A stretch of 64,000 bases of DNA from Prosapia bicincta (GCA_036971475.1 JBAIZL010000002.1:22689067-22753066), one strand, 5' to 3'. Shown: positions 11,552 to 24,607, counted from the first letter of the stretch. Numbers and translations are program-made. The notes: generated by a model not told the origin, from the letters alone.

Positions 11552-12005
11552 ATTCCTTCTATTAGTTCACACTCTTCTTATATATCTTGTTCAAAATCTC
11601 GACCGTTAATAAAATACTTTCGATTCAGCCACTCAAGTTCAAATACATTTTTGAAAACTTGTAACTATTGACACTTGAGGTTGATACAGTGTTTTCAAAT
11701 AATAATACTTTAATTAAATTTAATGAGTTAATTTTATTTCTATATGAGAGGAAAACTTTTCACTACAGAGGCAAGATATGCAATATTATTGTTTCGTCCC
11801 ATTTAGATTAGAACAAGTGATAACATATGATTTCATAAATTACTTGATTTTGTGTTATAGGTTATATGGTACAACAGCAGTTTTAACGCATAGGTTATGT
11901 TACTTTTTTATGTTATTCGTAATTATTTAATTAAAAAGTAACTGAAACATAATTTTTCTTTGTTAACCTATGTAATAATTGACTTTAAATAATTTTTGTT
12001 ATTAT
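11552..12005 (+). mobile_element. interspersed repeat family X, copy 3 (X1 core)
   Basis: Begins ATTCCTTCTATTAGTTCACA and runs through the whole X1 consensus, including ATGTTACTTT and the distal GTAATAATTGACTTTAAA. Near full length. Confidence 0.85.
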
Positions 12006-12313
12006 TTTTTTTCTATGCTTATATACTAGAATGTTTAGGGAACGTACATTTCTATCACTTTACAACTATTTCTGACTACTGTATAGGTTCTTCCGCCAAA
12101 CCTAAGTAATAGTCATCTCGTACGATATAGCGACATCGAAGAAACAGCGCACGAAAACACAATCGCACTGTATTCGCGTTCGTGTTAGAAACAAAGCATC
12201 GCATGTTTTCATTAATTCTACGTGTGTATCTATACCACAATTTACTTTGGTTCTGTATAATATCTTACAGCATAATTAAATAATAACCAACCAAATTTAT
12301 ATTCAATAATGTA

Positions 12314-12358
12314 TTCCTCAAATCGTTTCAACGGCAAAGTCGTCATTATCAGTGAGAA
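12314..12358 (-). ncRNA. hammerhead ribozyme-like motif (separate family)
   Basis: On the minus strand stem I is UUCUCA/UGAGGA(A) (6 bp including one G-U). Then come CUGAUAA (consensus CUGANGA with one change), a stem II of about 6 bp with loop UUU, GAAA and a short CGAUU. The paired stem I and stem II in sequence unrelated to families A and B support real descent from a ribozyme. The core change predicts loss of activity. Confidence 0.6.
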
Positions 12359-12462
12359 TACATAATACTCATTGAGTAACTGATGAAATGAGAGTCAATA
12401 ATATAAAGAGCTTTATTGAACTTTGATAGCCTTTTGGGTTAAGTGGCTTTTAGTTTTTGTTT

Positions 12463-13031
12463 TGTAGGAGTCTACAAGGGGTAGATATAACTCTTATACG
12501 TCTATAAGAGGTAATATATCTCTTATATCTCTATACGGGTAGATATATCTCTTATATCTCTATACGGGTAGCTATATCTCTTATATCTCTATTAGAAGTA
12601 GATATATCTCTTTTATCTCTATAAGGGTAGATATATCTCTTATATCTCTATTAGGAGTAGATATATCTCTTTTATCTCTATAATCGTAGATACATATCTT
12701 ATATCTTTATACGGGTAGATATATCTCTTATATCTCAATTAGGAGTAGATATATCTCTTTTATCTCTATTAGGAGTAGATATATCTTTAATATCTCTATT
12801 AGGAGTAGATATAACTCTTTTATCTCTATAAGGGTAGATATATCTCTTATATCTCTATTAGGAGTAGATATATCTCTATAAGGGTAGATATATATCTTAT
12901 ATCTCTATTAGGGGTAATATATCTCTTATATCTCTATAAGGGTAGATATATCTCTTATATCTCTATAAGAGTAGATATATCTCTGATATATCTATAAGGG
13001 GTAGTATATCTCTTATATCTCTATAAGAAGT

Positions 13032-13081
<50 letters not shown>

Positions 13082-13250
13082 TACATCTCTGTAGGGGTAG
13101 ATACATCTCTTATATCTCTATATGGATACATATATCTGTTATATCTCTATAAAGGGTGGATATATTTCTTATATCTCTATAAGGTGTAGATATATCTCTT
13201 ATATCTCTATAAGGTGTAGATATATCACTTAATCTCTATAAGAAGTAGAG
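12463..13250. repeat. ~30-bp minisatellite with internal (TA)n
   Basis: Unit GTAGATATATCTCTTATATC plus TCTATAAGG (29-31 bp), about 25 copies. At 13033-13078 the TATA part of one unit has expanded into a pure (TA)n tract, showing a microsatellite born inside a minisatellite. Confidence 0.93.
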
Positions 13251-13720
13251 AGCGCCACTGCTGTCACGATTCTTATCTCCTTGAGTATGGGTTCTATACC
13301 AGCTTTATGTAATAAAATCACCAAATAAACGCAATATTACATCTTCTTTAAAACAACTTTTACACATCTTATCGTAAACTACTGTAATCAAAGAAAAATT
13401 AAATTCCAAAGGCAGATTGAATCGATACTATCACAACATTCCCTCCAAACACAAGAAACCGGCGGCAACACAACAGGCAAATCCGAGCACTATATTATGC
13501 GGTAAACATTCATCCCGCAAAGCTGTAGATTTGTAACGTAAACAAAACGCTCTCTAATCCGTAGCCGTAATTACGGTTATTTATATGGCCGCGGGAGCCC
13601 CATGTGGCTCGCGTCCTTTGCTAATGACGCAGATATATAGCCTCGCACGGGTAATCCCGCGGCACCTTCAACCGCGGCTACAATTCAATCAAATGTGTCG
13701 TCGCAGTGAAAGGATTATTT
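13251..13720. other. GC-balanced single-copy island
   Basis: Contains the palindrome CGTAATTACG, the element TTATATGGCCGCGGGAGCCC and no repeats. Candidate regulatory or conserved non-coding sequence by composition only. Confidence 0.3.
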
Positions 13721-14560
13721 GGAATCGCAATGCGAGAGGATTATATCAATTAATCAGCCCTTAGACGTGGCAAGAGTTTGTACTAATCTAGCCGGCGTTA
13801 TACTTAAGGCCACATATACAAGAGAAATGTGCATCGTTGTTCTATACACTTTAGCTCCAAAACAATCCGCTTCAGCGCTTTTTCATCCCAATATTATAAA
13901 ACCAAAATTCTCCTTTCCATTATCTTTAGCCTATAAGAAATACAATTTTAGTTTACGTCTTTCAATTTTACCTTTAATTGACGTAAATGGAACGTTTTAA
14001 CTTTAAATTTCTTCATGAAACACGATATCCTTGCCATGTAACTAGACTGTAGCCGGATGTACGATATGAGCGTGTCGCTTCCTGTAGGCTTCCCGTTGGC
14101 CATCTATCTAGCAGGCAGTTGCGTCTAGCGAAGTAAAAACCGACAGGGCAGCAGGACCTGTAGGGCACGAAACTGGCGGAGAAGCGCAGCAAGTTTTAGG
14201 GCTAAATCTACAACTATGTAAAGACAAAATACATTCCGATAAGCCTAAAATTCATTTTTAAACTCCTATTTTCTTACCAAAATATCTTTTATAAGAAAAA
14301 CTAATCTTAGTTGAGTTTAAGGAGTGACATATTTATTCGAAGTAGATTTAATTATGTGACTAATATTTTCGAAATTCGTCGTTTCTTGTTAAAGTAACTA
14401 TCTTACTCATCCAAACAACACGTTAGGTAAAGTTTGTTTTTAAATTTTTGTAATTTTTTCAACTTAAAAATTAAAATGAGCAAAAATAAATTGAAGTATT
14501 CAACCACTCTGGTATCTTTTGATTGCTACACTATTAGGTAATGTGGACATAACTCAAGGA
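13721..14560. other. single-copy sequence, nothing recognised
   Basis: A 93-codon frame at 13719-14000 has no known motif and AT-driven composition. No support for a gene. Confidence 0.45.
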
Positions 14561-14561
14561 G

Positions 14562-14564
<3 letters not shown>

Positions 14565-14608
<44 letters not shown>

Positions 14609-14708
14609 TGTGCGCGCGCGCGCGCGCATTATTGTTATCATCTCGAAAATAAATTGATCAAAATAAATGTCTCTCACGGACTCGCGCAAACAAGTACGTT
14701 CACACACA

Positions 14709-14740
<32 letters not shown>
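14565..14740. repeat. Inverted (GT)n(GC)n / (CA)n(CG)n microsatellite pair
   Basis: A (TG)n tract passes into (CG)n at about 14625. After a ~70-bp unique spacer, (CA)n followed by (CG)n runs at 14700-14740. The two tracts are mutually complementary, so they could form a cruciform, and alternating purine-pyrimidine sequence favours Z-DNA. Confidence 0.9.
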
Positions 14741-14741
<1 letters not shown>

Positions 14742-17506
14742 GGACCACAGTACATCGTGCATGTAACTTATCAATGTGAAACCGGAGTAAAGAAACCATT
14801 CACCAAAACAAGTGACAAGTTTAAGGACTTGCATTAGCTGTAACAAATCCTTTATTCCCTTTTTATTTGTAACTTCATACGGCCCCTCCATTCCCCCCCC
14901 CCCCGACGTCTTACAGGATCATTCCTCACATAAATCCTGTCCTGTCGCGTTTTCAAAATCGAGCGCCGTGGAAGAATTTTCATTCGTTTCTTTGCGGTCG
15001 ATTGGTCCCCCTTCAGCAGTTTTACTTGAATTAAAGTTGGAAAAAACGAATTGAATTTATGCTTTGTCCGGCCCGGGGGAGAAGCGTACAACCCCTTCGT
15101 TTCTTTGTGATCTTTCAAGAAAGTTGGTCGGTTTGTTTACAAGACATTCGTTCAGAAAGTGTTTGGTACAAAAGTTACCGGCTGTTGACCTTCTCATGTA
15201 ATGGCGATATGATACAGGCAATGGTTGATAAAAATTTAAATATTTTCTATGGTTTTAATTCAGAAAATTGTTTAAAACGTGTAAATAGCGCGTGAAATAA
15301 TGATTATCAGATCTAAGTGTGTTAAAAAACAGTTAAAACGTACAGTGAAAGATCACATTTTAGTTTACAGTATCAATTATAAATGTAGCGGAATAATTTC
15401 CACTTTTGTGGTAAGTTGTGGGTAGGATAGAAACGTTGTGTCGAAGTTCTTAGCTTCGTAAAGATGGAGACCGTCTAGCATTGAATATGCCTATATCGTT
15501 GATAAAAATACGGTCACATTACAGTAACACATGTTCCCATATTTAGCATAGCTTCTGTTAACTCCAAACCATTCATAGCTCTTGATCTAGGTCTCTTACG
15601 GTGCGGTCGAATTGCAAGCTCCGATCATTTTCGATGTAGTTCAAACGGAAACACGAGTTCTCACAGGAAATCCTTAATAAGAGACTCTTCCTTTACCACT
15701 TAGAACTCTCCACTCAAGACCAGCCTCTAAAGCAAGAAAACTCTCTAGAGTTCATTCGAAAACAAACCTCTGGAGACCTCAGCGCTGCACCTACAGTATC
15801 TGCGTAATGTTTAAACTCTTTGCGTTTCGTTAATCGGCTAATCTCCATCACCGAGAGCATTAACAAGTACATAAATACGATAACCGATGATTACAACCCT
15901 CGCGGTTTATAGCGGCAACAAGACGGTTCCACCCTCTAAACAGTTTTATTTTCTCTTTAAAACCACCCCCTTAACTTAATGCCCTCGTATATTTTGTTTT
16001 TATACGGAAGGGGAGCGAGTTTGATGGCCCAAAACCAAGAGATTCTGATAATTTTTATTCCATAATTGAATGACAATATTTTATAAATGTCGTAGGAAAT
16101 GTTTTTATAGTCTTGTTTCATTTTGGGGGTGGGAGAGGGTTCATTCAGAATGTTGTTTGGGGGAGGGGGTGGCGGGAGGAAAAGGAATATTATGTTAAAT
16201 AGGTTTCCTGTGCGTGGGTTTTTGTGAAAAATGGATTGTTTGTTTAAAAACAAGCTACGTTTATGGTCGATGTTTTTGTGTTATACAGGGTGTTTCTGGA
16301 GTACAAAGCGTAACTCAGCCCTCCTGCCAATGTTTCTGCAGTTCCGAAGTGCAGAGGTTTCATATAACGCGCTCTCCTGAAGACATGCACAATTCTGTCT
16401 CAAAGGGTTACATTTTAAGAGAATATTATTTATGGTAGAATTCCTTATATTTCGCTTATAGATTTTAATGGATCGAAAATGACTGCTTCTTTAAGGATTG
16501 ATCGACTATGACGGAATCGTTAGATCTACGTGGACGATAAGGATTACAGATTCGATCCTGCTCTTGCGATATAGTAGACACCATAATAAAACATCAACAT
16601 CTGCGAACCTAACTTCACCCCAGATAATGGTTTCCTTGCAGGTTTCTTCCCGATACGCATTCACAAACCACAGTTAATCTTCTTCTGAAATATAGATTAC
16701 TCTGCGTTTAGTGAGGAAAAAGAAGACAAAAAATTGCGAAACATGAAGGCTTTCTACAAAGAATCTTCTATCACTTTGTCAAAATAATATTTTGTATAGC
16801 AAATGCAGATGTATCTAAATTTCTATACACGAGCCCATACTTCTACAAATCTGCTCTCAAAGTCATGACTCATGAAACGGGTGACTAGAGCCAATTCCGA
16901 GACGAGGACTTGGTACTACTTATCAACAGACCTCACTGTAAGAACCGACCCTGGGATGATACAATACTCAAACTAGACACTACGTTTTCGACCGCTATTC
17001 CACAACTACTCGAACCAGTAGAGTACGGCCGAAATTTCCGTACAAGTTTGGGATCTAACTTGAGAAAGGTAAATGGGGTAAATAAAAACAAGGTGTTGGT
17101 TTGGTTGGAAAAAGACCTTAAGATTGAAAATTCAGGATCAGAAAATTACTAAACCCAGTCATGTCATGAGAAATATTAAATATGAAATAAGTCAAGGCAA
17201 GAGTTAGGGAAGTGGAGAGTGGGAAGGAGGGAAGAATCTGAGGTCGATATCGAACAACATCTATAGATATCTTGAGGAGTGCCTCCGGAGTTAATTTGTC
17301 GATGCTGCACGACATCTGCATGAAGGAGACGGTGTACACTAAGGAAAACTAACAGCGCCCTAATCCTCTACTTTCCCCCCCCCCTTTTCAACCCCCTTTT
17401 TAGAGCGCCTTTTGGCAAAAGCTTTGTGTTGGCGTCACGCTAAAATCGTCAAGCGCTAACACAACTAGTGTACAAATAGTTTTGTAAACAACTATTTTAC
17501 CTTAAA
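14741..17506. other. 2.8 kb of single-copy sequence
   Basis: Holds C-, G- and T-rich runs (about 14893, 16150, 17380) and a GC-balanced patch at 14920-15130. The phrase ACAGGGTGTTTC at 16286 also occurs in similar form at 43204 and may mark an old mobile-element end. Frames of 70-100 codons (15957-16253 minus, 16910-17152 plus and others) show no recognisable domain. Confidence 0.4.
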
Positions 17507-17655
17507 TTAGGTAGTAACATATGATTTCGTAGAACAGCTGATTTTATGTTATAGGTTATGTGGTTGAACAGCTGTTTTAACACGTAGGTTATGTTACTCT
17601 ATTTTTTGTACATTATTAAATTGAAAAGTTATTACTGAATATTTTTTTATCACTT
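17507..17655 (+). mobile_element. family X fragment (distal half of X1 core)
   Basis: Starts at TAACATATGATTTCGTAGAA and covers both CAGCTG segments to the end of the unit. The proximal half is missing. Confidence 0.75.
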
Positions 17656-17735
17656 ACTATTTATTAATATTATTTATATTTCAATAAATTTTACTATATT
17701 AATTTAACCAGTGCTTATCTAGTTTGAACATTGAT

Positions 17736-17978
17736 AACGGTAAATATTAAAATTGTTAACTCAAAACCTCAATATTATTACACATTAGTTTATTAATGCA
17801 TACAAACTAGTTTCGACGACGAAGTCGCTTTCATCAGTGATTGACAACTACTAACCAGTACTGGTGGAGGCGACGTCGTCATCAAAACTAGTACGAGTTT
17901 TCATCGAAACTCGTATGTTTGTATTAATAAACTGGCGTGTAGTGAGGTTTTCAGTAAACTATTTTAATATTTACCGTT
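17736..17978. mobile_element. Inverted pair of Penelope-like ends
   Basis: Left arm 17736 to about 17838 and right arm about 17860-17978 are imperfect reverse complements (shared AACGGTAAATATTAAAAT at the outside, AGTTTATTAAT inside). The left arm has an intact hammerhead-like core. The right arm carries a degenerate one, CTGGTGG then CATCAAAA, plus an extra inserted GTTTTCATCGAAAC hairpin. Confidence 0.6.
17803..17842 (-). ncRNA. hammerhead ribozyme-like motif
   Basis: Minus strand: CUGAUGA, stem II GCGAC/GUCGU with loop UUC, GAAA, the palindrome CUAG giving ACUAGU for stem III, then U. Stem I is short (UG/CA). The core is fully consensus. Confidence 0.6.
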
Positions 17979-18299
17979 GTAAATTTTACTGAAGTAATTT
18001 CAATATATTATTAATTGGTTATATATTTTTGCTCTTATTTTTTAAAGTAAAATCTACTTAAATACATCTGACACATAAGAACCGATTGTAACTAAAAACC
18101 CGATTCGTTTAGTAAAATCTTTACTCAGGAAGTTTGTCAACATATAATTACAATTGTCTAATGTCTACATTATTAACTTAATTCTATTGAATTCCATAAT
18201 ATCTACATAATATCTACTTCTGTTTGGCCACCCTTACTGATTCACACACAATGCAATCGTTGTCTAAATTTTTCTGACGCAAAACGCAACGCCCGGTAA

Positions 18300-18440
18300 A
18301 GGATATTATTATCCCTTGGGATGGGCCGATTCCGATTCTCGATTACAGGTATCGTTGATCTTATTGTTATTGAGCAATAGTCGATACTGTATTATCCATT
18401 CTTTAAAGAGCCGATTCCAATTTTTGATTTTTTAGCGGTT
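18300..18440. mobile_element. possible hAT-type transposon end
   Basis: GGGATGGGCCGATTCCGATT with repeated GATTCCGATT/CCGATTCC-like subterminal motifs (again near 18408) recalls hAT terminal sequence. No matching inverted end or 8-bp duplication was found nearby, so this is tentative. Confidence 0.3.
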
Positions 18441-19660
18441 AAAATACGTGTGAGTGTAATTTATTGGGAAAATAATTAATTATCAACTATGTCCCTTTTA
18501 AGTATTAGTTAGTTTGGATAAATTAAACGATTAAAAAATGCTGATTTGAGATAAACGAAACTATTATTATTATTTATGATGCGGAAGCATTTCATTTCTG
18601 TTTGTTTGTAACGTTTATCTGATATGTTTGTCTTACTTTCAAAAATTCCTATTCATAAATCAAGGTCGAGCGTTTTGTGTAGCCTATTACATTAAAACGG
18701 AGCTTTCAAAAGGCTTCTACATATGACCAATGGGTTAGCTAAATTATTATTACAGAAAGTCGTGTATTTCCATATAACTTAGAAGAATCGACAGTAAGAA
18801 AAATTTTAGAATTGAAAGTGTAATCGATTTACAGTGCTATTTAATTTTCTCTCCCCTTTGTACTCCACATTTACTTTTCCTCGATGGTTCGTATAAAAAC
18901 CAAGAGACATCTTGTCGAACCAGTGTGTTTCGGAATGGCAAAACTTCCTTTAACAGATGTAAAAACCTTTCCTAGTCAAGGGAACTTTAATCGCTCCAAC
19001 CGCACCCTTAAATAAAGATTAAATAACTGAGATTCTACCCTCCTCTAATATTTTCCAAAAACATACTTAAATCGACAAAATTACCTTCTCTTTTAAATTA
19101 AATTTCGCGAAATCAGATGAAAGCCCAAGAAAAGCGTGGCCGCAAACAATTACCGCTACCGGCTGTAGCTTACGACGCGCCCCCCGCCTCGACTTACCCC
19201 TTTATATCTCCTACCCCTTACGCCTTTTGTTCGCTACCCTGCTTTATTCTTGCACTTTATTAATTTTTATAGTCTCACAAATCTACCCTTATCTTACAAG
19301 GCATCCGCAAATTTTTTAGGGTTTCTTTAATATTCGTACTTTATGCTCTTTTAAACAGAACGCTTTGCTGAATGTTTTTTGGAAAATGGTTGTTATTTAA
19401 CGACTTAATGAGGACGTAATGTTGTTGTGACACATTGTTATGTTTTATGAAGGAGCATTCGAACTGAAGAAATAGCTTGATTTCAGGCTAACGGCAAACG
19501 TTTTCAGACCTCACCTATCAGCTGATTAGGGTTTAAGGGTCTTAATATAAGGTTAAAAAAATTAAAGTTTTAAATATAACTAAAATAATGTAGAGTGAAT
19601 AGACGATTTCAAATTCTGATAGAAATTATGCCAACATGACCCTAATATCTCAGATAAGGG
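18441..19660. other. single-copy sequence, nothing firm
   Basis: AT-rich, with one short C/G-rich patch at 19130-19200. No repeats or coding signal. Confidence 0.45.
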
Positions 19661-19661
19661 A

Positions 19662-19889
<228 letters not shown>

Positions 19890-20169
19890 TCAAAAAGATC
19901 TAGTTACTTACGTCTGTCTACCCGGAGATGTTCTTCTTTCCATTATGCCCACGTCCATCCCTTATTTTCAATTATTCCCGGGTCATCCTCTGCGATATCT
20001 ATTACCAGACGTGTGAGGTAGTTGATCAGTCATTCTCTAGACATTTCCCTACCGTTTTAGTTGCTTATCGTTAATGTCTACTATATTTTAATGTATCATT
20101 ACTCTGATCCGTTGTCTTCTATTTTCTCTATTCTTTATTTTTCTGTGTTTGTTGCTTCTTATACCTGAT

Positions 20170-20640
20170 TTGTAATGTTACTGCCCTACACCAAACGGTT
20201 CGGTAGATTATTACCTTATCTCCCTACATACCGTGGTCTCTCATAGCTTCATACATTGTATCATCTTGTTTTATTTACCTTCTTTATCTAGCTTACTTTC
20301 TGTGCTTCCGTTTCACATATTTTCTGTTTACTTCAAGTCTCTATGTATTTATTGTTCTCTTCCTGTGCATAGATTCTAGAACTTCTATAATTTGATTATC
20401 AGCAAATCATAAAGTACAACGTCGTATACATTCATTTTTTCCTTTTTTCTTCCAAGTTTTTTCATGATTGTTCTAAATAAACTTTAGATATTGGGGGTAA
20501 CATGCTCTTTAAGTTTCTTTTCAACTTTAAATCCTGTAGATTCTTCTACTCGATTATAATGCTCGTTGTATTATCTTCATAAACGTCGACGTTTATGTTT
20601 TTACCGTAAACCTCTTACCCTCAATCCTTCATCATCACAG
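20170..20640 (-). pseudogene. Decayed non-LTR retrotransposon reverse transcriptase
   Basis: In one minus-strand frame I read YNEHYNRVEESTGFKVEK (near 20575-20520), a stop, then SLFRTIMKKLG, then YDVVLYDLL near 20427-20400 and, in the order expected of LINEs, IYRTV near 20209-20195. This follows the family layout: FKVEKG(L/V)xQG, LSPxLFN, then the Y/FADDVVL active site, and about 75 residues later IYKTVxRPV. YADD is reduced to YD (catalytic aspartates damaged), stops are scattered, and the QGCxLSP segment is poorly preserved. It is a dead fragment. The assignment rests on motif spacing only. Confidence 0.4.
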
Positions 20641-20660
20641 AGCCTATATTCAAACCGATT

Positions 20661-21160
20661 TGGCACATTAATATCACTACAAACCCCACTCAGCTTTGAC
20701 TTTTACGGATAACGTTCCTATCACCAGAGTATACGAATGAAACAATCGACAGTTCCTAGCGCACACTTGCAAAGGGCAAGTCCATCGTGTTCACGGGCTG
20801 GTGACGCGCGTTATACTAATATCATGTCAATTTTCAAAATTATTGCCCTTTAATACAAAACGATAACGTCAGCAAAACAACCCTAACATCTAAATGTCAA
20901 CTTGTATGATAATTCACCCTCCCCCAATAAGGGATGGAGGTGGTACATTGCCGTAACAATTCAACGTTATAAAACGTTGCGTGAAATTGATTTTATTCTT
21001 CCATCAATCGGGTGTCTGAATGAGAGTATAAAAGCCCAAAATGTTTAAATTTTAAAGAAAAAATTAAGAAAAACTTTTTGTCCAAATCTATATCAACGTC
21101 TTACAGCACATTTTCAAATTATGTATGATTTTTCATATTGTATTGTAACTCCTCGGTTTT
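20661..21160. other. single-copy spacer, nothing recognised
   Basis: No repeat or coding signal. (An 18-bp palindrome, ATAAACGTCGACGTTTAT, lies just before it at about 20578.). Confidence 0.45.
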
Positions 21161-21625
21161 TTGTAACTTTATCCACACACAAGTTATTATGTATTCTTTA
21201 AAAAGACTTACCTGGTCATTTGTTTACCTTACCAATTTTATCCAAAGATTTGACTGAGGCAGAGTCGCTCTCTATTCAAATCGCTCTGAAAAAAGATAGG
21301 TTACAATTAAACGTCTCGTTTAAATTTCCAAAAAAGGATTTAATTTAAACAATATATACAAATTACACTAAAAAAAGGTTTTCGACAATTATTATTTTAA
21401 ACAAAAATTAATTTACATCTACAAATTATTATAAAACGTTATTAGAAACGTTATGCATACTGGCAACTCTCTTATATTTACTGACTTGTCTTTATCAAAA
21501 CATATTAAGAAACTGAATTAATGCCTAAGTCAAATTGTTAAATACAATTGGTAATGTAAACAACTGACCCAGTAAATCTTTTTAAAGAATACACAATAGC
21601 TTGTGTGTGAATGGAGTTATTTTTT
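21161..21625. mobile_element. 465-bp fold-back element
   Basis: Arms 21161-21258 and 21524-21625 are ~100-bp imperfect inverted repeats sharing CACACACAAG, GTATTCTTTAAAAAGA and TTACCAATT. The spacer is AT-rich and non-coding. This is the form of a long-TIR MITE or snap-back element. No clear target duplication was identified. Confidence 0.7.
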
Positions 21626-22169
21626 AAATTAACTAAATACATTACGAGAAATAGGGGGGGGGGAGGTTAACTGTATTTTAATTTACATTTTGGTTTTTTC
21701 AAATAATAATTCAGTAGATGCCTTTTTTCACATCTTTGGTCACGTTTTCATTCATTTCACAGGTTTACCATACGCTTTTTCTCGATTTTTCACACCATCC
21801 ATGTTTTCCGAACTTTAGATTATCCGAAAGACCCTCAGTTAATCGAACGTCTACAGTATATTGATCCAAATGCATGGAAAGACCAAGTGATTATTTGCAA
21901 AACATTGCAGATAAAATTCCCTTCACGATTTTAAGGTCTTCCAAGAACTTCTGCCAGATCCTCTACTTTGATCTTTTACTTACATTCAAGGTATGTAGTT
22001 ACCTTATAATTACCTTCATAATTGCTGAGCAGTTTTTCATTCACCTTTAAGAAAAGTATAAATTGTCTTGAAAACGGTTAATCTATTTAAAGTCTTCTAA
22101 ACGATTTATAAAAATATTGTATACTATGAGAAAAGAAAATATCTGCTGTATTACATTTCCTGTTGAGAT
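21626..22169. other. single-copy AT-rich sequence
   Basis: Has a run of nine or more G near 21652. No other feature seen. Confidence 0.45.
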
Positions 22170-23985
22170 CTACGCTAGTGCCATTAGTGCAGTTGTTTGC
22201 TGCACTAACCTGCTAGGAGAGATAAAAGCCATCGCTATTTGCAGCGGTTGTTTGCTGCACTAACGTGGTTGGGGTGATCCATGCTAGCGCCATTTGAAAC
22301 GGTTATTTGCTGCACTAACCTGCTTGGAGAGACCTGTGCAATCGCTATTTGCAGCGGTTGTTTGCTGAAGTAGCTTGGTTGGGGATCTATGCTAGCGCCA
22401 TTCGTAGCGGTTGTTTGCTGCACTAGCCTGCTTAAGGAGACCTGTGCAATCGCTATTTGCAGCGGTTGTTTGCTGCAGTAGCTTGGTAGGGGAATCTATG
22501 CTAGCGCCATTTGAAACGGTTATTTGCTGCACTAACGTGCTTGGGGAGACCTGTGCAATCGCTATTTGCAGCGGTTGTTTGCTGAAGTAGCTTGGTTGGG
22601 GATCTATGCTAACGCCATTCGTAACGGTTGTTTGCTGCACTAGCCTGCTTGAGGAGACCTGTGCAATCGCTATTTGCAGCGGTTGTTTGCTGCAATAGCT
22701 TGGTGGGGTGATCTATTCTAGCGCAATTCGTAACGATTGTTTGCTTCACTAATCTTCTCGGGGAGATCTGTGCCATCGCTATTTACAGGGCGGTTGTTTG
22801 CTGCAGTAGTTTGGTTGGGGGATCTATACTAGCGCCATTCGTAACGGTTGTTTGCTGCACTAATGTGGTTGGGATGATCTATGCTAGCGACATTTGTAAT
22901 GGTTGTTTGCTGCACTTACCTGCTTTGGGAGATCTGTGCATCGCTATTTACAGGGCAGTTGTTTCCTGCAGTAGCTTGGTTGGGGGATCTATGCTAGCGC
23001 TATTCGTAACAGTTGTTGGTTGCACTTGCCTGCTTGAGGATATCTGTGCAATCGCTATTTGCAGCGGTTGTTTGCTGCAGTAGCTTGGTTGGGGGATCTA
23101 TGCTAGCGCAATCCGTAACGGTTGTTTGCTTCACTAATCTTCTTGGGGAGAACTGTGCCATCGCTATATGCAGCGGTTGTTTACTGCTCTTACCTGCTAT
23201 GGGAGATCTGTGCCCTCGCTATTTGCATCGGTTGTTTGCTTCACTAACCTGCTTGGAGATATCTATGTCATCGCTATTTGCATCGGTTGTTTGCTCCACT
23301 AACATGCTTGTGGAAATCTGTGTCATCGCTATTTGCATAGGTTGTTTACTGCACTAACCTGCTACGGGAGATCTGTGCGATCGCTATTTGGACCGATTGT
23401 TTGCTGCATTAAACTTCTTGTGGAAATCTGTGTCATCGCTATTTGCATCGGTTGTTTGCTGCACTAACCTGCTTGGGGAGATCTGTGCCATCGCTATTTG
23501 GAGCGATTGATTGCTGCATTAACCTGCTTGGGGAGACCTGTGTGCCATCGCTATTTCCAACGGTTGTTTGCTGCACTAACCTAGTTGGGGAGATCTGTGC
23601 CATCACTATTTGCAGCGGTTGTTTGCTGCACTAACTTGCTTGGGTAGATCTGTGCCAACGTTATTTGCATTGGTTGTTTGCTGCATTAACCTGCTTGGGG
23701 AGACCTGTGCCATCGCTTATTTGCATTGGTTGTTTGATGCACTGCACTATCTTGGTTGGGGAGATCTGTGCCATCGCCATTTGCATCGGTTGTGATCTAT
23801 GCTAGCGCTGTTTGCAGCTGTTTTGTTGCACTAACTTAACTTGGCTGGGGAGATCCATGCTAGTGCCATTGGCAGCGGTTGTTTGCAACTAAACTTTCTG
23901 GTGACATTTGTGCTAACGCTATTTGCAGGTGCCATTTTGAGGTACCAGCATTCTAGTTGGGATCTGCTCTAGTGTTATTTGCATA
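22170..23985. repeat. 55-bp satellite, alternating A/B subunits then monomeric
   Basis: Unit about 55 bp with core TTGTTTGCTGCACTAACCTG and ATCGCTATTTGCAGCGG. From about 22190 to 23110 two variants alternate: A (CCTGCTTG, ATCGCTATTTGCAG) and B (AGCTTGGTTGGGG, ATGCTAGCGCCATT), giving a ~110-bp dimer. After about 23110 mostly A-type monomers follow. Periodic open frames are by-products. Confidence 0.93.
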
Positions 23986-24079
23986 TACCCTTAAAACAGT
24001 ATAGATTTACAATCACACCCAAGGTGACATAAACGATACAGGGTAAACTGCGACCATTAAGTGAAGGAGTTTCCTGCAA

Positions 24080-24430
24080 CAACGGTTGCTAGAATTTCTT
24101 CAGGTTTTCTCAATACCCGAGAATAACTTGTCAACGGCGAATTAATTCCCGCCATATTTCACTTCCTTCAAAGTACAACGCGATATCTAATTAACGAATC
24201 TCGCGGGAAAAACCGCAAAACAAATAACTCGCCATGAAAGATTGCCGGGGCGTCTTGTTCGCTGTTAATACATCACTTTAATTTGGTCCCCTCGTCCCTC
24301 TAAGAACAAACAAGCCCCTAATAAGCACCCCCAGCACATTAATTTAATTACCCCCAGGAAAGGGTTGACTGAGAACGGCCTTAACCAACTTTTATATTGC
24401 CCTTTTTATGATAAAAGGGGTAGAAATGCC
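24080..24430. other. GC-balanced single-copy island
   Basis: Contains CATTAATTTAATTA (homeodomain-like), clusters of CCCC and no repeats. Possible conserved regulatory sequence, by composition only. Confidence 0.3.
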
Positions 24431-24508
24431 ACCGGGCGACGTGAAGTGGAAGTAGAGTGGTGGAGTTTTTAAAGATAAATTCCTGGATATGGAAACTTAC
24501 AGTTATAT

Positions 24509-24510
<2 letters not shown>

Positions 24511-24539
<29 letters not shown>

Positions 24540-24544
24540 GTGTG
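24511..24544. repeat. (GT)n microsatellite
   Basis: Short (TG)n tract with one CG interruption, about 60 bp before a minisatellite. Confidence 0.95.
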
Positions 24545-24607
24545 AACGCATGTGCACTTAATGTAGCATAAAAACTCTAAATTCTTCTTTTGTCACATAT
24601 TTCTACT

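Noticed and set aside
16284..16296. ACAGGGTGTTTC shared with 43202-43214 as a transposon end
   Set aside because: Twelve shared bases only. No inverted partner or target duplication found.
16545..16585. B-box-like AGATTCGATCCTG
   Set aside because: No supporting A box or paired stems.
22170..23985. CRISPR-like regularly spaced repeat
   Set aside because: Contiguous tandem units without unique spacers, in a eukaryotic context.
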